Positions 34,028 to 46,426 of a DNA stretch of 64,000 bases are shown here, one piece after another (within the stretch, counting starts at the first letter, position 1; the number at the start of each line of letters is the position of its first letter). Below the pieces are notes generated by a model. That model did not search any database, was not told the origin of the DNA, and saw only the letters and a program-made list of their open reading frames with translations. The translations under genes were made by a program, and so were the position numbers. This DNA comes from Chiua virens (Eukaryota; Basidiomycota; Agaricomycetes; Boletales; Boletaceae), in contig JAHNUO010000010.1 in the NCBI GenBank assembly GCA_019787685.1, positions 744,001 through 808,000 on the forward strand, given 5' to 3'.

Positions 34028-37000
34028 TCATTGAATAGCAATATACTCATGAAAAGTCTTCTCTGCTGTTTCAGCAAATCTTATCCAGATTTGCTGTTGC
34101 TTGGCTGCATAGGCCTGTTGCCCTGGCTCCTCACTTTTCTCCTCTCTGTCTTGCCATTCCTTCTGTCTATGCTTGAACCAAAGAGTGGTCCAGAGCATCT
34201 CACATTTTATCAAGTCCAATTCTTCTCTCCATCTCTGGTATCTGGCTCTGGCCTTCAGCCAACTAACCCTAAGGACTAAATTTGCATTTTCAATTTAAAT
34301 ACAACAAGGAACATAGGGTAAGTAACTTACATTCATCATCCCATACAGAGGAAGTAGAGTCATCACTTCCAATTCGCCAAAACCAAGGGAGAATATGAGA
34401 ACTTTGGTTGAACCTATTTTCTTCAGTAATATCCTTGGACACTGCTAAGTCTTCTGGTTGAATAATCCTATATTTTTCCAAGAGGTCTTCGGAGGCCCCT
34501 AAGGCCTTCAAAGCGCCAATAGCTCTATGATAGCTTCGAACATCACTGTTGATCTTCAAAACCACTTTTCTAATATCTTGTTTAGATCTTGTGTCAGTAC
34601 GATTGGAGGTTGAGCTACGGAAATTGATTCTATACAAAACAGCTTTTTGGCCCAGATGGTTTTTGAGCGAGCTGAGGCAGTCATTTACTTGGCCAACTCA
34701 AAGTTGGATCTCTTCTTGTTGAAGACTTTTCGACAATTTGTCACTTTGAGACTTGTCCTCCGACGGCAGAGAAGAGGGCATATGGAGCCTCATACTCTCT
34801 GGGTATGCATATCCCAGCTCATCTTCAAGCTTGTTTCTGAATTCTTCGTCTTCATCACTAGGAGGTCCAGTCCGTGGAATATCATCCTCCATTACTTCTT
34901 GGTCTTCTTGTGTGCAAAAGAGAGGGTCATCCTCAAGAATTTCTAAGCTTGAACCATTTAAGATCACATTGGTAGTGAAGTCCCTGGCCATCTGGTTGAA
35001 CTTGATGACCCTGCCCATTAGTCTCTGCCGACGCATTGCAATTGCAGTCTCTTGAACCGTAGATGGACTATTACCCAAGCAGCGAATCTCTGCCCTCAAG
35101 GCATCCCTGAGAGATTTATACATTAAAAGAGCACCCAGAATAGAAATGAAAACATATTACTGGGCATTCTCAATGCTAATTCCCTCAATCAGCCAGTTTA
35201 CTGAACTCTGAGTCCTTTCAGACCCAGGGGCAGATTGGACAAGGCTTAACCTAATCTCTGCCAAGGTTGGTGCTATTTCAAATAGAATGAACATCAATCT
35301 CAGCCAATAATAAAAAGCAATTCAGAATACAACCTTTTTCTATTTTCAAACTGTAGATATCCAAAGTTTCTCCTCTCTCAAAATCTGCTTTCACTGCCTG
35401 TTGAGACCATTCTTGGATCTTGGCAGCCTCGAGGGACCTGGTGAGCTCTTCAAAAGGCTCTTTTGTAGATTTTACCCCAGCCAAAGCAGTCTTATATTTC
35501 TTATGCAATGATTTTGCTACAAGATAGTTAATATGAAAGGCAGATTGAATTTAGAAAGTGTAGTGAACTTACCCAATCCAACTAGCTTCTTCCAATTTGA
35601 ATCTCGCATATAGTCATCATATACTTCCTGCCTATGAGCTAGGCTCATGGCCCTAGCAGATGGGGATATTTTATTGAAAGAAGCCCAGAGGGTTTCAAGT
35701 ATTTCCCCATCCACATGCCCAGCCCCTGGAATAAACATGAGACTGAATCTAGGAAAGCAGGACTGCTTATGGGCACTGAGATGGAATTTCCCTACTGCAG
35801 GAATAATATCCATCTCAGAGGGTAAGGATAAAGAAGAATAAGATTCTACTCGTTGTTCCAAGTTGACTGACCACTGGCAAGCCACATCATAAATGACCAA
35901 GGCTCTTTGTATGCCGGCGGAATGATACTGCAGAGCATGGCAGATGGAGTAGTCTATATTCTTCTGCCTTTTGTAAAGCTAGGATTGAGAGACCACATCA
36001 GAAAGACATATATTAAACCATACGTACTGCTCCCCCTTATAGAAATCCACAATTGAGTGAGGGACAAAATATCCATGTCAAGCACAAGCAGTTGCCCCAA
36101 CACCTGTGGCCCGGAGGTTTAATCTGGCTGTATTAGCCTCGTTGACTGCTCTGTGATTTTGACACGTAGATTGCTACACAATACAAAACCAGCAGTTAGA
36201 ACCTACAATTCCTTCCAATTATCAATACAACCTACCTCCGAGTTCTCTGCTGCAGTTGCTACATGGCGTTGATAAGCCTTTTCCTCCACCATATAGCCCA
36301 GCCCATTGGCTAGGAAAACATCATCATCTGGTTTTTTCATTCTCATATGCTGCGCTGTAAAGTTCCCATCTACCACATAACGTAGAGTCACCACATTGCT
36401 ATGTCCAATAAGATAAAATTGCATATAATAGAGGTCAGTCAGACTTACCTGTCATACTCTTCCATCCAATTTTCTGGTAAATTCACTCCAGGTTGGGGAC
36501 AAGCAGCGCAAAAAAAAGCCAGATCCCCCAGACCTGGTTCCTTAGAATTTGGATGCCCAAAACCAGCTCTTTTTCTGTTGGAGAGATCTCTCCAAATCCT
36601 AGAAACCCTCATCAATTCTCTATAACGATCCTATATTCATTATAAGACTTTTAGGCTCCGAAAATAAATCCCAATAAAAACACATACTGGGATGAGATCA
36701 GGAAAAGAATTGTTGGTCAGTCTTCTCAGTTTATGATAGAAGCTGGCTGCAGAGGTTTTACACTCCAATGAATCAACCAGGAATTCATCCAAAACATCAA
36801 AAGTGAATGCGGTCTGAGGGTTTACGATGGTGGATGGAAAGAGACGCTCTTGAAGAAGCTGAAGATGCTTGTCCTCCTGACTAGCGCCACTGCACTGACA
36901 CCATTTCACCGTGTGAACGAAAATTCCGGCAGTGTCTACCACGGTGAAATTTTGTGCAATCATGCTGGATGTTCCTTCCGAAGGACAAGGGTTCCCTCCG

Positions 37001-37650
37001 TGTCCTAGATATAAGATAAACCCCAGTTCCTGAAGAGCAACCCCGTCATAAAATTGGCCATTCCACTGCTGCAGTTTATGAAAGGGAAGGGACTTGTGAA
37101 CCTTCAAAGCACATGAAGTACACCAAGTGTGATTTCCGCAGCAGGAAAGACAGCGAATGTTGCCGTCTGCACTTGCACAGCATTTGCAGATCAGGGGTAA
37201 TTGGCTGGGAGCTTCTGAACGTAAAAGGAAGTTGAGGTATGTGGATCTCCAGGGAATCCACTCATTGATGTAATCATTCTGGGACTGCGAAAGGGACAGA
37301 TCACTGGGGAGAAATGATATCTACAAATGATTACTTACTTTGGTTTCCCTGGCTGACTGCGGACAATCATCAAAAAGGTCTCCCACGTCAGGCAGGTTGT
37401 CATTTGATAGTGACGCAGTTCCCTGAGTTGCTGGAGGTATCCAATTTTTTTTGCTGCTCGGAGTTGACTGGTCCTCTTCAGAGGACATATAGTAAGGCGT
37501 AGCATCAACCTCCTGATAAACCAATTTGCCCCTTCTGGTCTTTTTGGGTTTCCAAACCACCATTGACCCATTATTGGTTTGATTTTTGGTATCATCTGGT
37601 TGGTGAGTTGTATATCTGGCTCTCTTAGGTTTATGCTGGGCGGAGGACAT
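34028..37650 (-). pseudogene. KDZ-superfamily transposase with CxC2 cysteine cluster, one stop codon
   Basis: KDZ transposases are large RNase-H-fold DDE enzymes abundant in Agaricomycetes. The start is MSSAQHKPKRARY at 37650. A CxC2-like zinc cluster follows (CKCCASADGNIRCLSCC, then CTSCALKVH, near 37100-37230), then NFTVVDTAGIF, YRELMRVSRIWRDLSNRKRA, FFCAACPQPGVNLPENW, NVVTLRYVVDGNFTA, RATGVGA and LVIYDVACQW (near 35890). Next come FHLSAHKQSC, GAGHVDGEILETLWASFN and MRDSNWKKLVGLG. A coiled tail follows, with ILPWFWRIGS, ARYQRWREELDLIKCEMLW and a stop at 34028. Roughly 12 short introns. In CARHG the Arg codon reads TGA (36078-36080), consistent with CGA to TGA, so this copy should be inactive unless the stop is read through. 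The rest is well preserved. Confidence 0.85.
36078..36080 (-). other. nonsense codon in KDZ transposase
   Basis: TGA lies between TGTGCT and CATGGATAT, where the family has Arg in C-A-R-H-G. A single C to T change at a CpG would explain it. Confidence 0.75.
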
Positions 37651-37865
37651 CTCTGGGCTTCTGGCATTTACTGGGCAAACTGCTTCAAAAATTATATTGC
37701 TTCTGAGATCAAATAAGATTCATTGTTCGGCAGTGCTATTACTTCTTTCATTGCTGCTGCGCAGACCTGCCAGCGCTAGAATATGTATGTAACTGGAATG
37801 TTACATCCCTGCACCATTTCTTCGCTGCCAAACTGACCCAGATAAAATCTCTATTAACCTGAATG

Positions 37866-39845
37866 CTACAACCCAGTCCCATTTTGTTGCCACCAAGTGC
37901 TTTGGGTAGGCAACAATGGTCTAGCTAACTCCAACCTATTCAGGACATCATCCTTGGTGTAGTGAGCCAAGGCCACCCTTTCTCCCGTGGACCAAATAGG
38001 CACTGAATGAGTTAAGATCCGGCCGGAAAGAAAGACACTTGTTCCTGGCGAGTAAGCCAACTCTGCCTCAATGTCATTCAGCTGAAGCTTAGCCTGATGA
38101 TTCATGCCAAGACTAAGCAAATGATCGTAAAAGGTGGCTGCGCCACCTGTATCCAAATGGGGCTCAGTTACGCGGTTGACAATCAGATCCATCCCAGTAT
38201 AAGCAGTGGGCCAAGTGCGGATTGGAAAGGGTGAGGATTGGACAAGCTGTTGGGTAGCAGAATGATTGACATCCCACAAACCTGGGTGTACAATTTGTAA
38301 AACTGCATCTAGGAGTTGTTCAACTGGATGAATGGCGGCGAGCCAGTTTTGCACCCCCGGTTGCCGAAGGGTGGCTGAAACGAAAACCGGATCTTGGAGC
38401 CTCTTACGGAAATGGGTCAGCAGACATCCTGCAATAAACATGTTGAAGGTAATATATCCTGGCTGTAGTGCAATACTCAGGGGGATTGAAAGAAATAGAA
38501 AGAGGGTGAAGGAATGCGATTCCGTTCGACCCAGGGACAACACTGAGTTGGTGAACAATGAATAATGGTTTTTGAGTAGTCCGAGATGAATCCGGGGCGA
38601 ATCCGGATTAAAACAGATAGAAAGGTGGACACGGCAGTCCGAATCCGGATTGATAAAACACGAGGAGAGCAAGAGAAAACGAACGTCGACCGAAAACGAT
38701 GTGAGACAGATGCACACGGGCAAAAGCTACTGTATTTTTGTCAATACAGTGAATTTATAGTCCTTGGGAATACCCTCAGACTTGTCCTAAGTAAGGATAA
38801 TGATAAAAAAAAGAAGGTTTTCGTACGGTATAAAGTTTGAGAGGCACCCGAACGTCCCTGCAAGGGCTGTGTGACATGGTCTAGCCAATGCTAAGTATGA
38901 ATAAGGAGCATCAAAAATAAAATAAAAGAGTCCGAGGCAAAACGGGCGCGGATACAGCAATCCGGATGAGTTCGCACAAGCAGACAGATCAGGATTGGGA
39001 TCGGGTGATGACAGGGTGCGGAAACGTGCTATGCGAGCACAGGGAATACCTATTCCCTACAACGTAACACTCAAAATGAATACCTTATGACCAATTGCAA
39101 ATGTGCCGACTGAAACAGTCAACTTTCCCGAACCTAGAATAGAGTTCTCGGGCTCTGCAAAACCTCGAGACCGCCAGGATTTGTCTGTCTTCTTTTCCAG
39201 GGGTAAATTTGATTCCACAATGGCCATATTCAACTGCAACTTTAAGGATTCAGCGGAAAAAAAAGAAAGCGGTGGGTACCCCAACGTACCACTCGAGCAG
39301 CATTGAGGAGGGAGGGAAGGTACCAGACCAAGATTTTCCCATGCCTGTCCACAATGATGGCTGGGCGCGTTAGTTTACCCAACCTGATTTTAGCAAAAAA
39401 ATGCTCCGAGCAGCGCTTTTTTTCAGAATCCGCAAATCGGTCGTAATCCCAGGGGAGCTGAACTAATTATGCGGCATTTATTAAGTTCAAATGATGTTAT
39501 TGATTCTTGGAAGTACTCACCTGGATTCAGAAAAGCAGCTGCAATTACTGCCGCAGTCCATCTCATTTCCAAATCTGTGAAGCAGGTTGGATCTGGAGGC
39601 AAACCCTGTTCCGGCAATGTTGATTCCAGCCTCTCTAGCAAGGCTTGGATTCGCATCCTGAGGATGTTCCAGACAACGTAAGAGTGTGATTCGGAAGAGA
39701 CAAATGAAATGCAGTGCCTTGGTTTATGAAGCTTTTCCCAAGAGATCTCACCTTGACGGATTATAGGGCCCAAAGCAACCTCGCAGATTATGTTTTTCAG
39801 AAGAGTTGGCAGGTTGAGTAGGGCATTCTCCCGCGCGTCCGGCAT
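37866..39845 (-). CDS. TET/JBP-family 2OG-Fe(II) dioxygenase (5-methylcytosine oxidase-like)
   Basis: Fungal TET/JBP proteins oxidise 5-methylcytosine in DNA and are often carried with KDZ transposons. The N-terminal exon starts MPDARENALLNLP at 39845. A following exon has RPAIIVDRHGKILVWYLPSL (near 39320-39375), diagnostic of the fungal family. The last exon (about 38427-37866) holds the catalytic core. TEPHLDTGGAATFYDHLLSL carries the iron-binding H-x-D (near 38155), ELAYSPGTSVFLSGRILTHS carries the distal His (near 38000), and GERVALAHY carries the 2OG-binding Arg. The intron before the last exon contains the 625-bp repeat (38440-39065); its TTTATTGCAG acceptor survives. The N-terminal frame join near 39380-39500 is unclear. 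Catalytic residues are intact, so an active enzyme is possible. Confidence 0.8.
38440..39065. repeat. dispersed ~625-bp repeat, copy 2, inside a TET/JBP intron
   Basis: Matches 4593-5219 over its whole length in the same orientation. It ends with ATGTTGAAGGTAAT on the left and the complement of ACGTTGTAGGGAAT on the right. It lies between the donor side (gtattcattttgagtg) and the acceptor TTTATTGCAG of the host intron, so splicing could still remove it. Confidence 0.8.
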
Positions 39846-40699
39846 GACTCAACGGAGCGGACGAAGAAGAAAGAAATTGGCCGAGTTGTTCCCGCGATGT
39901 GGCCCAAACTTCTTCATCAACAGACTAAGCGAGCCATTCGACTTCAGAATGGTGCCCCGTTTGGTTAGGTAGAGTTAGTAGCCCTGAATATCCATTTTTG
40001 CCAGTCCATTGTCCAATCACACCTCTCAAAAGGCTTGCTGAGTCGTCAAACGATAACGCAACTATAACGTTATTCTGCCGCCTTGCAGATGCACTTGGTT
40101 AGCAACGCCTAACTTGCTTCCATTGATCCGGCCAATGCAGATCTAAGACCGCATAGGATCTAGTCACGTGACCTCCAAAAAATGGACATATACAAATACG
40201 ACCCTAATCGCGTAATAACTCGCAGGGTTGATACAATCTCTTTTTCGGCTTGGTGTTTTTTTGGTACGTAAAAATGAAGTTGGCTAAGTGTAAAGGCCTA
40301 TGCCAGTGCGACAAGCGGGGGCCCTCCGCTTGCCACGCTGGCCAAGGGTTTGAACAACGAAAGCACACTCCTTGATTCACACCAACCAAAAAGTCCCCAA
40401 CTACCATCTGCTCAGAACGCACACTGCGTATCAATTAGTTACTGGCTGCAGCGAGAGTCAAAGCATACCTTTGAACTGGGCATTGCGGCAAGCAATGCCA
40501 AATGAGTCAAAAATCAACACTGTACGTTCGTTAGCGACTGGCTGTCGCAGGAGTGAAAACATACCTCAAAACGATGCGGATTGATCAAGCACAAATGCTG
40601 TTAAATAGACTGCAGACAGTACAAGATGGAGGCAAATGGATACACTCACTATCGCCCCAACAAACCAACGCTCGAATTGAGCCCCCAGACCAACGAAGA

Positions 40700-41010
40700 T
40701 GTGGGAACAGGACTACCTGCCCCGACGCACCAATTCAATGAACTGCGCACAGTTGCTGGATGGAATTAGGAATGGGAATACCTGCCCCACCTTGCCGATC
40801 CTTCGCGAATGTTTGAAGCCGACAGAAGGAAGCGGGAGCGGGACTACCTGCCCCGACATACCGATCCTTCGCGAACTTCTTGAAGCTGACAGAAGGAAGC
40901 GGGAGCGGGACTACCTGCCCCGACGCACCGATCCTTCGCAAACTTCTTGGAGCCAACAGAAGGAAGCGGGAACGGGACTACCTGCCCTGACACACCGATC
41001 CTTCGGGCAC
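40700..41010. repeat. five ~66-bp tandem repeats
   Basis: The core GGACTACCTGCC(C)(C/T)GAC recurs at 40710, 40775 (as ggaatacctg), 40841, 40908 and 40975, a spacing of 65-67 bp. Each is followed by CCGATCCTTCGCGAA and GACAGAAGGAAGCGGGA. They lie in the divergent promoter region. Confidence 0.8.
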
Positions 41011-41310
41011 AAAGTGAGCTGCAAAGAATGCAAAAAAAAAACGTCAGCGATTAAAAAACGAAGGGATGACGCACCGTAAGGACTACCTACCCGACCGCGC
41101 CGATCTTTCGTGCTGATCCTTCCGGCACCAAGTGACCTACAAAGAACGCAAAAAAACAAATGTCAGCGAATAAAACGCGGAGACAACCGCACCGTAGACT
41201 ACCTACTACCACGCCGCGCCAATCCTTCTGATGCCAAGTGACTGTGAAGAAAGCAAAAAAACACGTTAACGAATGAAACGCGAGGGGATGACGCACCGTA
41301 ACGACGCAAA
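40990..41310. repeat. three ~105-bp degenerate tandem repeats
   Basis: The order CCTTC-GGCAC-AAGTGA-C, AAAGAA-GCAAAAAAA, GTCAGCGA-TAAAA, GATGACGCACCGTAA recurs three times, with sequence drift. It follows the 66-bp array directly. Confidence 0.7.
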
Positions 41311-41639
41311 GCTTTTCTGCTATGCAGGCTGCAGTCCTGCATCGCAGAAGAGTCTTTGTTGGTCGGCGTTGAAGCTTGATGCTGAATTTGGGAGTAAGAG
41401 TTGACGCGGGAAGGGATGCGAGGGACTTTATAGACACTATCAGCGGGACAAGCGTGGTTTGTTTGTCAACAGCACGTGATGTTCGTTGATCGATCCTTGC
41501 GTTGCCGCAAGTCGCAATGCGGCTGTGTAGCACGTGATCGCTTACTGAGTTGTGGCAACGACCTCGCGCGAAAGGGTAAGGGCATACCCTTTTGCGCAAG
41601 GTCGTAGCCGCAACTCCCTCTGCCTCCTCTCACTCCACC

Positions 41640-43210
41640 ATGGCCCGTACCAGGTTCACCACGAAAAAGGCGACTGGAGGTGCCGCCAAGTGCATCGTTC
41701 TCGCTCATCCAGCCGTCGCTGCCACTCTCGAACGGCCTACAAAACGCGTTCGCATCGCTGCGTCACGCGTTGCTCCATCGTCCTCGGACGTTCAAGTTCG
41801 TAAATCTCTCTCGTCATTCATAGATCTACTGAACAAATGTCTCCTTGCAGCATTGTTCCCTCTGCCAAGATGGGGGAACTCTGTTCGAGTGCGACGAGGC
41901 CGGTTGTCATCGTGCCGCGTGCACTTGATGCCTCGACATTTCTCAGGATGCAATTGCATGCGTGGCCCATCCCGGCGTTGACTTTCGATGCGTTGCCTGT
42001 CATTGGCAGTCGTGTGCAAGGGAAGTGGCACCGTACATCGTAAGTGTTTCATTTCTCAGCGTCCCAATCCGTTGACATGCCTTTTCTTTTTACAATTCCG
42101 TAGGGCTTCACAGAGAACGGGAAACCAGTGCTCGACACCTTCCTCAAGGTGAAGGGCACATTCCAATCGTCAACAAACGCCACCATCTACACTGCGCCGA
42201 CCCTTCTTCTTCACTTCCGCCTCAGTTCAATCTGTCACGTCGCCCACTTCACCGTCATTGAGGATGTCCTGAGGGATTACTATCCTGAGGACAATTGCCT
42301 TCACAGCATCGACATCCCTTTCAACTTGGCCGATGATGCCGCGCAACTTGCGTGGCCCATGCACGCCAGCAAGATTGTGGCTGGCTTACGCGCTGCAACT
42401 TTCCAGCAGATTGTTGCGGTGGTTACGAATCATACCGACAACGAGAGGGGGGATTTCTGGTTGGGTTGCGAAGGGGAAGACCAGGAGCCTGGGGCGGCTG
42501 CTGTGGACGATGTAAGTGCCGCATCATCCTTGCATCTTGTGCTCAGTATCTGATTGGTTTCGACAGTGGATCGACCTTGTCTTGATGCCGTTCAAGGACA
42601 TCTTGCGAGGAGCTGTGATGTATTTCTTATCGTGCGGCGCCGTCGTCCGCCGGGAAGAGGCATTGGCCAATCTCAAGACTGGTCTAAAGAGGTAAGTTCT
42701 CTCCCTGGATTCTACAGATGAGTCGCACTGAATGTTTCTGATTTCATTAGCCTTGGTGTTGAACACGCACTGGCATTTGATGCCCATCACTTGTCCCCGG
42801 TCAAGACAACCTCGCTATTGGTGAACCTCACCAAATCGATTATTTTACATCGGTTCACGTTCTCAGAGGCCCTCAAACACGCACTCAAACAGGAAAGGGA
42901 TTCAGATCTCGGCAAGCATACCGCGATCTATCATCTTGCTGATAATGTTACCAAGTATGTTTGGACCCAAAAACAGTACAAGCCTTGGGGTGAATGGCTG
43001 CCACTGCAATGCCCGCAGTGCGGTGCCCTCAAGTCTTGGACCATGGTTTTCATCCCTGGTGGATTGGGAGGTTATCGATTTGAGTGCAAGGTAGTGAAAT
43101 GTGGTTGGGCCCAAGGTGCTAAGGTAACTGAGCCATATCATATTGAAGTCCTGCGTCCTGAAGGTGGCAAGTTGCTCCAAAGTGGTTGGATGAGATTCCA
43201 GGTTGTATAG
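41640..43210 (+). CDS. KDZ-element gene with PHD/zinc-finger-like N-terminus and C-terminal CPQC
   Basis: The start MARTRFTTKKATGGAA at 41640 gives a basic N-terminus. An intron (~41794-41850) leads to a cysteine-rich block: CSLCQDGGTLFECDEAGC, then CLDIS, CVAHPG and CVACHWQSC, i.e. a PHD/RING-like zinc cluster. A TGA (41926-41928) lies inside this block after ACT, where an Arg CGA would fit. Later exons (introns near 42040-42104, 42511-42567, 42692-42751) give GTFQSSTNATIYTAPTLL, WIDLVLMPFKDILRGAVMYF and a C-terminal CPQCGALKSW...CKVVKCGW four-Cys block. The stop TAG is at 43208-43210. I recognise the C-terminal layout from Agaricomycete hypothetical proteins but know no function. DNA- or chromatin-binding in transposition is a guess. 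Confidence 0.6.
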
Positions 43211-43470
43211 TTATTTTTTACACTTGTATTAAACTTGTAAATAGATCTTGATTGCTACAACTTTCTGGTTTGCATCTTTGTTTCTCAATCGAGTGCAATG
43301 ATTTCGTAAAATACCTGTAATCTAATCCATCTTGTAAGTACTTGTTGCCGTGCTAATAATGTTACCACGTGACTATGTTGAATGATTTTTGGCCAACTGC
43401 CAACGTGTCACGCAAAACTGGTCCTGCTACACGTTACCTCCTAAATTCTTCTCTGACAGAATACGCTAAC

Positions 43471-45881
43471 ATGGCTAAACAGATGCCAGACTGGTCGGTG
43501 GCTTTTGCGGAGCTCCTGGAGGAATACCTCGCTCAATATATTGAGGCATGCAGCAATGCCTCTGCACGAGCAGCAGTGCTGAAGCAGTGTCGAAATGAAA
43601 TTTTGAACTCTAAGAAGCTGGAGGACACCCCTATGGAGCTTCCAGATCGTCTTCGCCTGGTAAGTACAGAGAAAAATTTGGACGTAGTAATACCTCTAAC
43701 TTTACCCTTGCAGGCAATTCGAAAAGAGTTCTTGCCATACCTGCCCGAGGATGACCAGGCTGAAGAACAGGCACTTATTAGATCTTTGGAGTCAAAGGCA
43801 GGCGAAACTCTCACAGCAAATGAACATGCCACAGCTGCTAGACCGGCAGAGGCTGGGGATTACCGCCGGCTTTGGGATCCCTTCCGTGTAGCTCAGCGAA
43901 TCTTTAAAGAGGAGGTGGACCAGATTGACGCACAATCCAGGGACAAAGGAGACAAAAAGACTTTGGGTGTACGCACAAAAACATTACGGGAGTGGTGGAA
44001 CTCACTGGAGAAGAAAAAGAAGGAAGAGGCTGAGCAGGTCGCTGCCATTTGGAATGCAGATGGACCTCCTCCGGAGAAGCAGGTTGCGTGAGTAATTGCA
44101 TTGTTACATCAGTTGGATTTGAACTACCACTTAGCTTCTACAGGTACCGAAAGAAGAATCTACGTAGCGATACCACTGAGTTCATTGAGCGTTTGCGCCG
44201 CACTATGGGAGTTCACGCTGTGATTCATTTGGCTTACCTGGGGAATGATAACATCAAGACGACAATGCAAGTATTCTCCAAGTCTGCTAAATCTGGGGGC
44301 TGTTTACTCATTCCTTCTACGTAGCATGGAGACTGAGTTGCCAAAGGGTCGCAATAAACCCTTTTCAATGTTTTCAAGCGAGACAAAGAAGTGGGCCAAG
44401 GATGGTTCCAAGTATCTGGCAGATTACGTGTTTGGAAAAGGTGGACAAATACTTTGGCTACTTTTTATGTTATTGCTTATGGACTTTACTAGACAGTCAA
44501 TATTCTGAGTCAGAAGAAGAGGGCGATGATAACAATGACAACAATGGGATTGTCCCTGTTGTTAATGTTGACATCAATGGGAATCCCTTGCTCCCCCTGG
44601 TCACTACGCGACGCTTGAAGCCCCGGCAAGATGTTGTTCGAGAAATCTTCCGTAAAGCTTACAGTAAGTTTGATGGTCTGTTGTGTTTTGCATACTAATG
44701 CCCAATCTAGTCAAAATCACCACTAGAGCAAAGGTCCCGGTGCCTTGGCTTCTGATTTCCAAGACACCCTTGGATTATATTGACCCTGAGACAATTCCGG
44801 CTGAGTTTCGTATCACCGACCCCTCCAAATTCACTAAGTGCAGTATCGACAAACTCTGGGCACATTGGAGAGAGCGGGAGTGCAAGGGCCTTCCAATCCT
44901 CTCATTTGTCAAAGCGAGAGAGGAAGACTTACCAGCCAAGCAGGCTCCTCTTGAATTCCGACCACCTCAGAAGTGCAAGTTTGTTGAGGTGGACTCGGAC
45001 GATGAGCTGCAGTCTGAGGTGGCTCAAAATGACCAGACTGAGGCTGAGACTCACGAGGATGTGGCAGGAAAAGGTAAAGCTATCTCGCCTGACCATGCCA
45101 TACTCCCCCGAAGCCACTCTTCTATCAAGCATGCCAGACTCTCCCTCGATGATCAACCAAACCCTCCGGAGGAGTCTAGTCCTGCTGCTCAACAGCATAA
45201 TCGCGGAGCCTTCTTACAGGGTCTCTCTTCCGACCAATTTTATCTCCAATTGGTCACCACTCTCCACTCCATGCCTCGTATTGTGTGTTCTTTTAAATTT
45301 CATTGTTGTTCTGCATCAATTCAAGCAATTTGCAGGCCTCAGGACGGCCTAAATCCAAGGTCAATTTGCCTACGTGGACAACTTGGCAGTGGGCAAAAAA
45401 ATATTTGCCAGCTGAGATTCACACTGTTAGGGATGAGTTCCGGACAGCCCTGGGCTTACTTCGTCGAACAAAATTTACAGATGCTGCTACTGGAACCCCT
45501 GTTGTCCTTGGGTTGGGCCTTCTGTTGCGGGAGTGTTGGAGGGCAGTGGAGGTAGAGCCCCAAGGTGAGGGTTACCCTGATTTCCTTGCAGACTCAGCTC
45601 TGGGCCTGGAAAGGGCAGAGGAAATTGTCTCCGCCATCAAGGAGATATTGAGGGAGCTGCCAAGTCCTCGGCGGGATGTTGTGCCAATTGAAGGCCAGGA
45701 TAAAGTGGTAGAAAAAGGTAGAGATGAGGGGACAGGCAACGGGGAGAATGTTAGACAAAAAAAGAAAAAGGTGACTGTCGCAGCCGTACCCTCAGCCAAA
45801 GCTGGTCCAAGCTCTGAGTTACGTCAGTCCAATGAGGATGACCGCTCAAAAAATACTGGTGCACGACCCCAGAGGGTATGA
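43471..45881 (+). CDS. KDZ-element-associated hypothetical protein
   Basis: A large multi-exon protein of a type frequent in Agaricomycete transposon contexts; no biochemical role is known to me. I start it at MAKQMPDWSVAF (43471), although the frame is open back to 43369. Introns are visible at about 43660-43713, 44090-44141 and later. Landmarks are EFLPYLPEDD, LREWWNSLEKKKKEEAEQVA, RRTMGVHAVIHLAY, an acidic stretch ESEEEGDDNNDNN, VVREIFRKAY, VPVPWLLISKTPLDYIDPET, FTKCSIDKLWAHWRERE, LPTWTTWQWAKKYLPAEIHT and a Lys/Arg-rich tail (RQKKKK). The stop TGA is at 45879-45881. The acidic and basic patches suggest a nuclear protein. It is transcribed away from the TET/JBP and transposase genes. Confidence 0.55.
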
Positions 45882-46038
45882 AAGCTGACTGAGAGAGTCC
45901 AAGGGCTTTCTTATTAGAGCACTTGTAATTTGTCCACTCATATACTTTGTACCTCAATAAGTTGTATGCAACAATCTCTGTCCTGAATGTGGTACAACAG
46001 ATACAGTATTCCAGGAAAAGATCTTATGTGTTGGCTGG

Positions 46039-46402
46039 TGTAGGAATCAACAAATGTGTGATGGGTGAAAAAAGTGGGACTGTAGGATCCACATGTAATG
46101 GTATGATATAATGGAAGGGATGTTGAAGCCTTGTAGGTAACAAAAGAAAAACAAAGTGTTATGATAGAGATGACTTCCATAATGTCCAATCTGATATAAT
46201 ATGTTGAAATAGATGAAAAGGAATACGTACGATGAAACTGGATTGGATCATGTTGACTTGGATTGGACTCAGGTTGACATGCATCACCTGTAAATGCTGA
46301 AACAAGACCTGGATTGAAATGAAGTAGATAGTGAATAGGATGGGAAGTGATAGGGAGTGTTGCAAAGTGGGGAAAAACCATAAGGAGCTTTCAACTCCTA
46401 CA
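46039..46402. mobile_element. solo-LTR-like repeat in the right arm of the KDZ element
   Basis: Begins TGTAGGAATC and ends CAACTCCTACA, an inverted TG...CA terminus of the LTR type, 364 bp long. The inner ~300 bp are similar to 51480-51832 (shared GGAATACGTA, CTGGATTGGATC, TTGACTTGGATTGGACTC and TGTAAATGCT). No matching five-base duplication is visible, so decay or recombination is likely. Confidence 0.55.
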
Positions 46403-46426
46403 CCCTCAACTTTGAGCAGGTTGGCC

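Larger units (their letters stand above)
39846..41639. other. divergent intergenic region of the KDZ element
   Basis: This ~1.8-kb stretch separates the minus-strand TET/JBP gene from the plus-strand zinc-finger gene and is the probable bidirectional promoter region. It contains two sets of tandem repeats (40700-41010 and 40990-41310). Apart from short frames produced by those repeats I see no gene. Confidence 0.55.

Noticed and set aside
4593..39065. Swapped target duplications between the two 625-bp repeats, suggesting a translocation
   Set aside because: The apparent ACGT/ACAT exchange is explained if the ends are ACGTTG inverted repeats with CpG changes.
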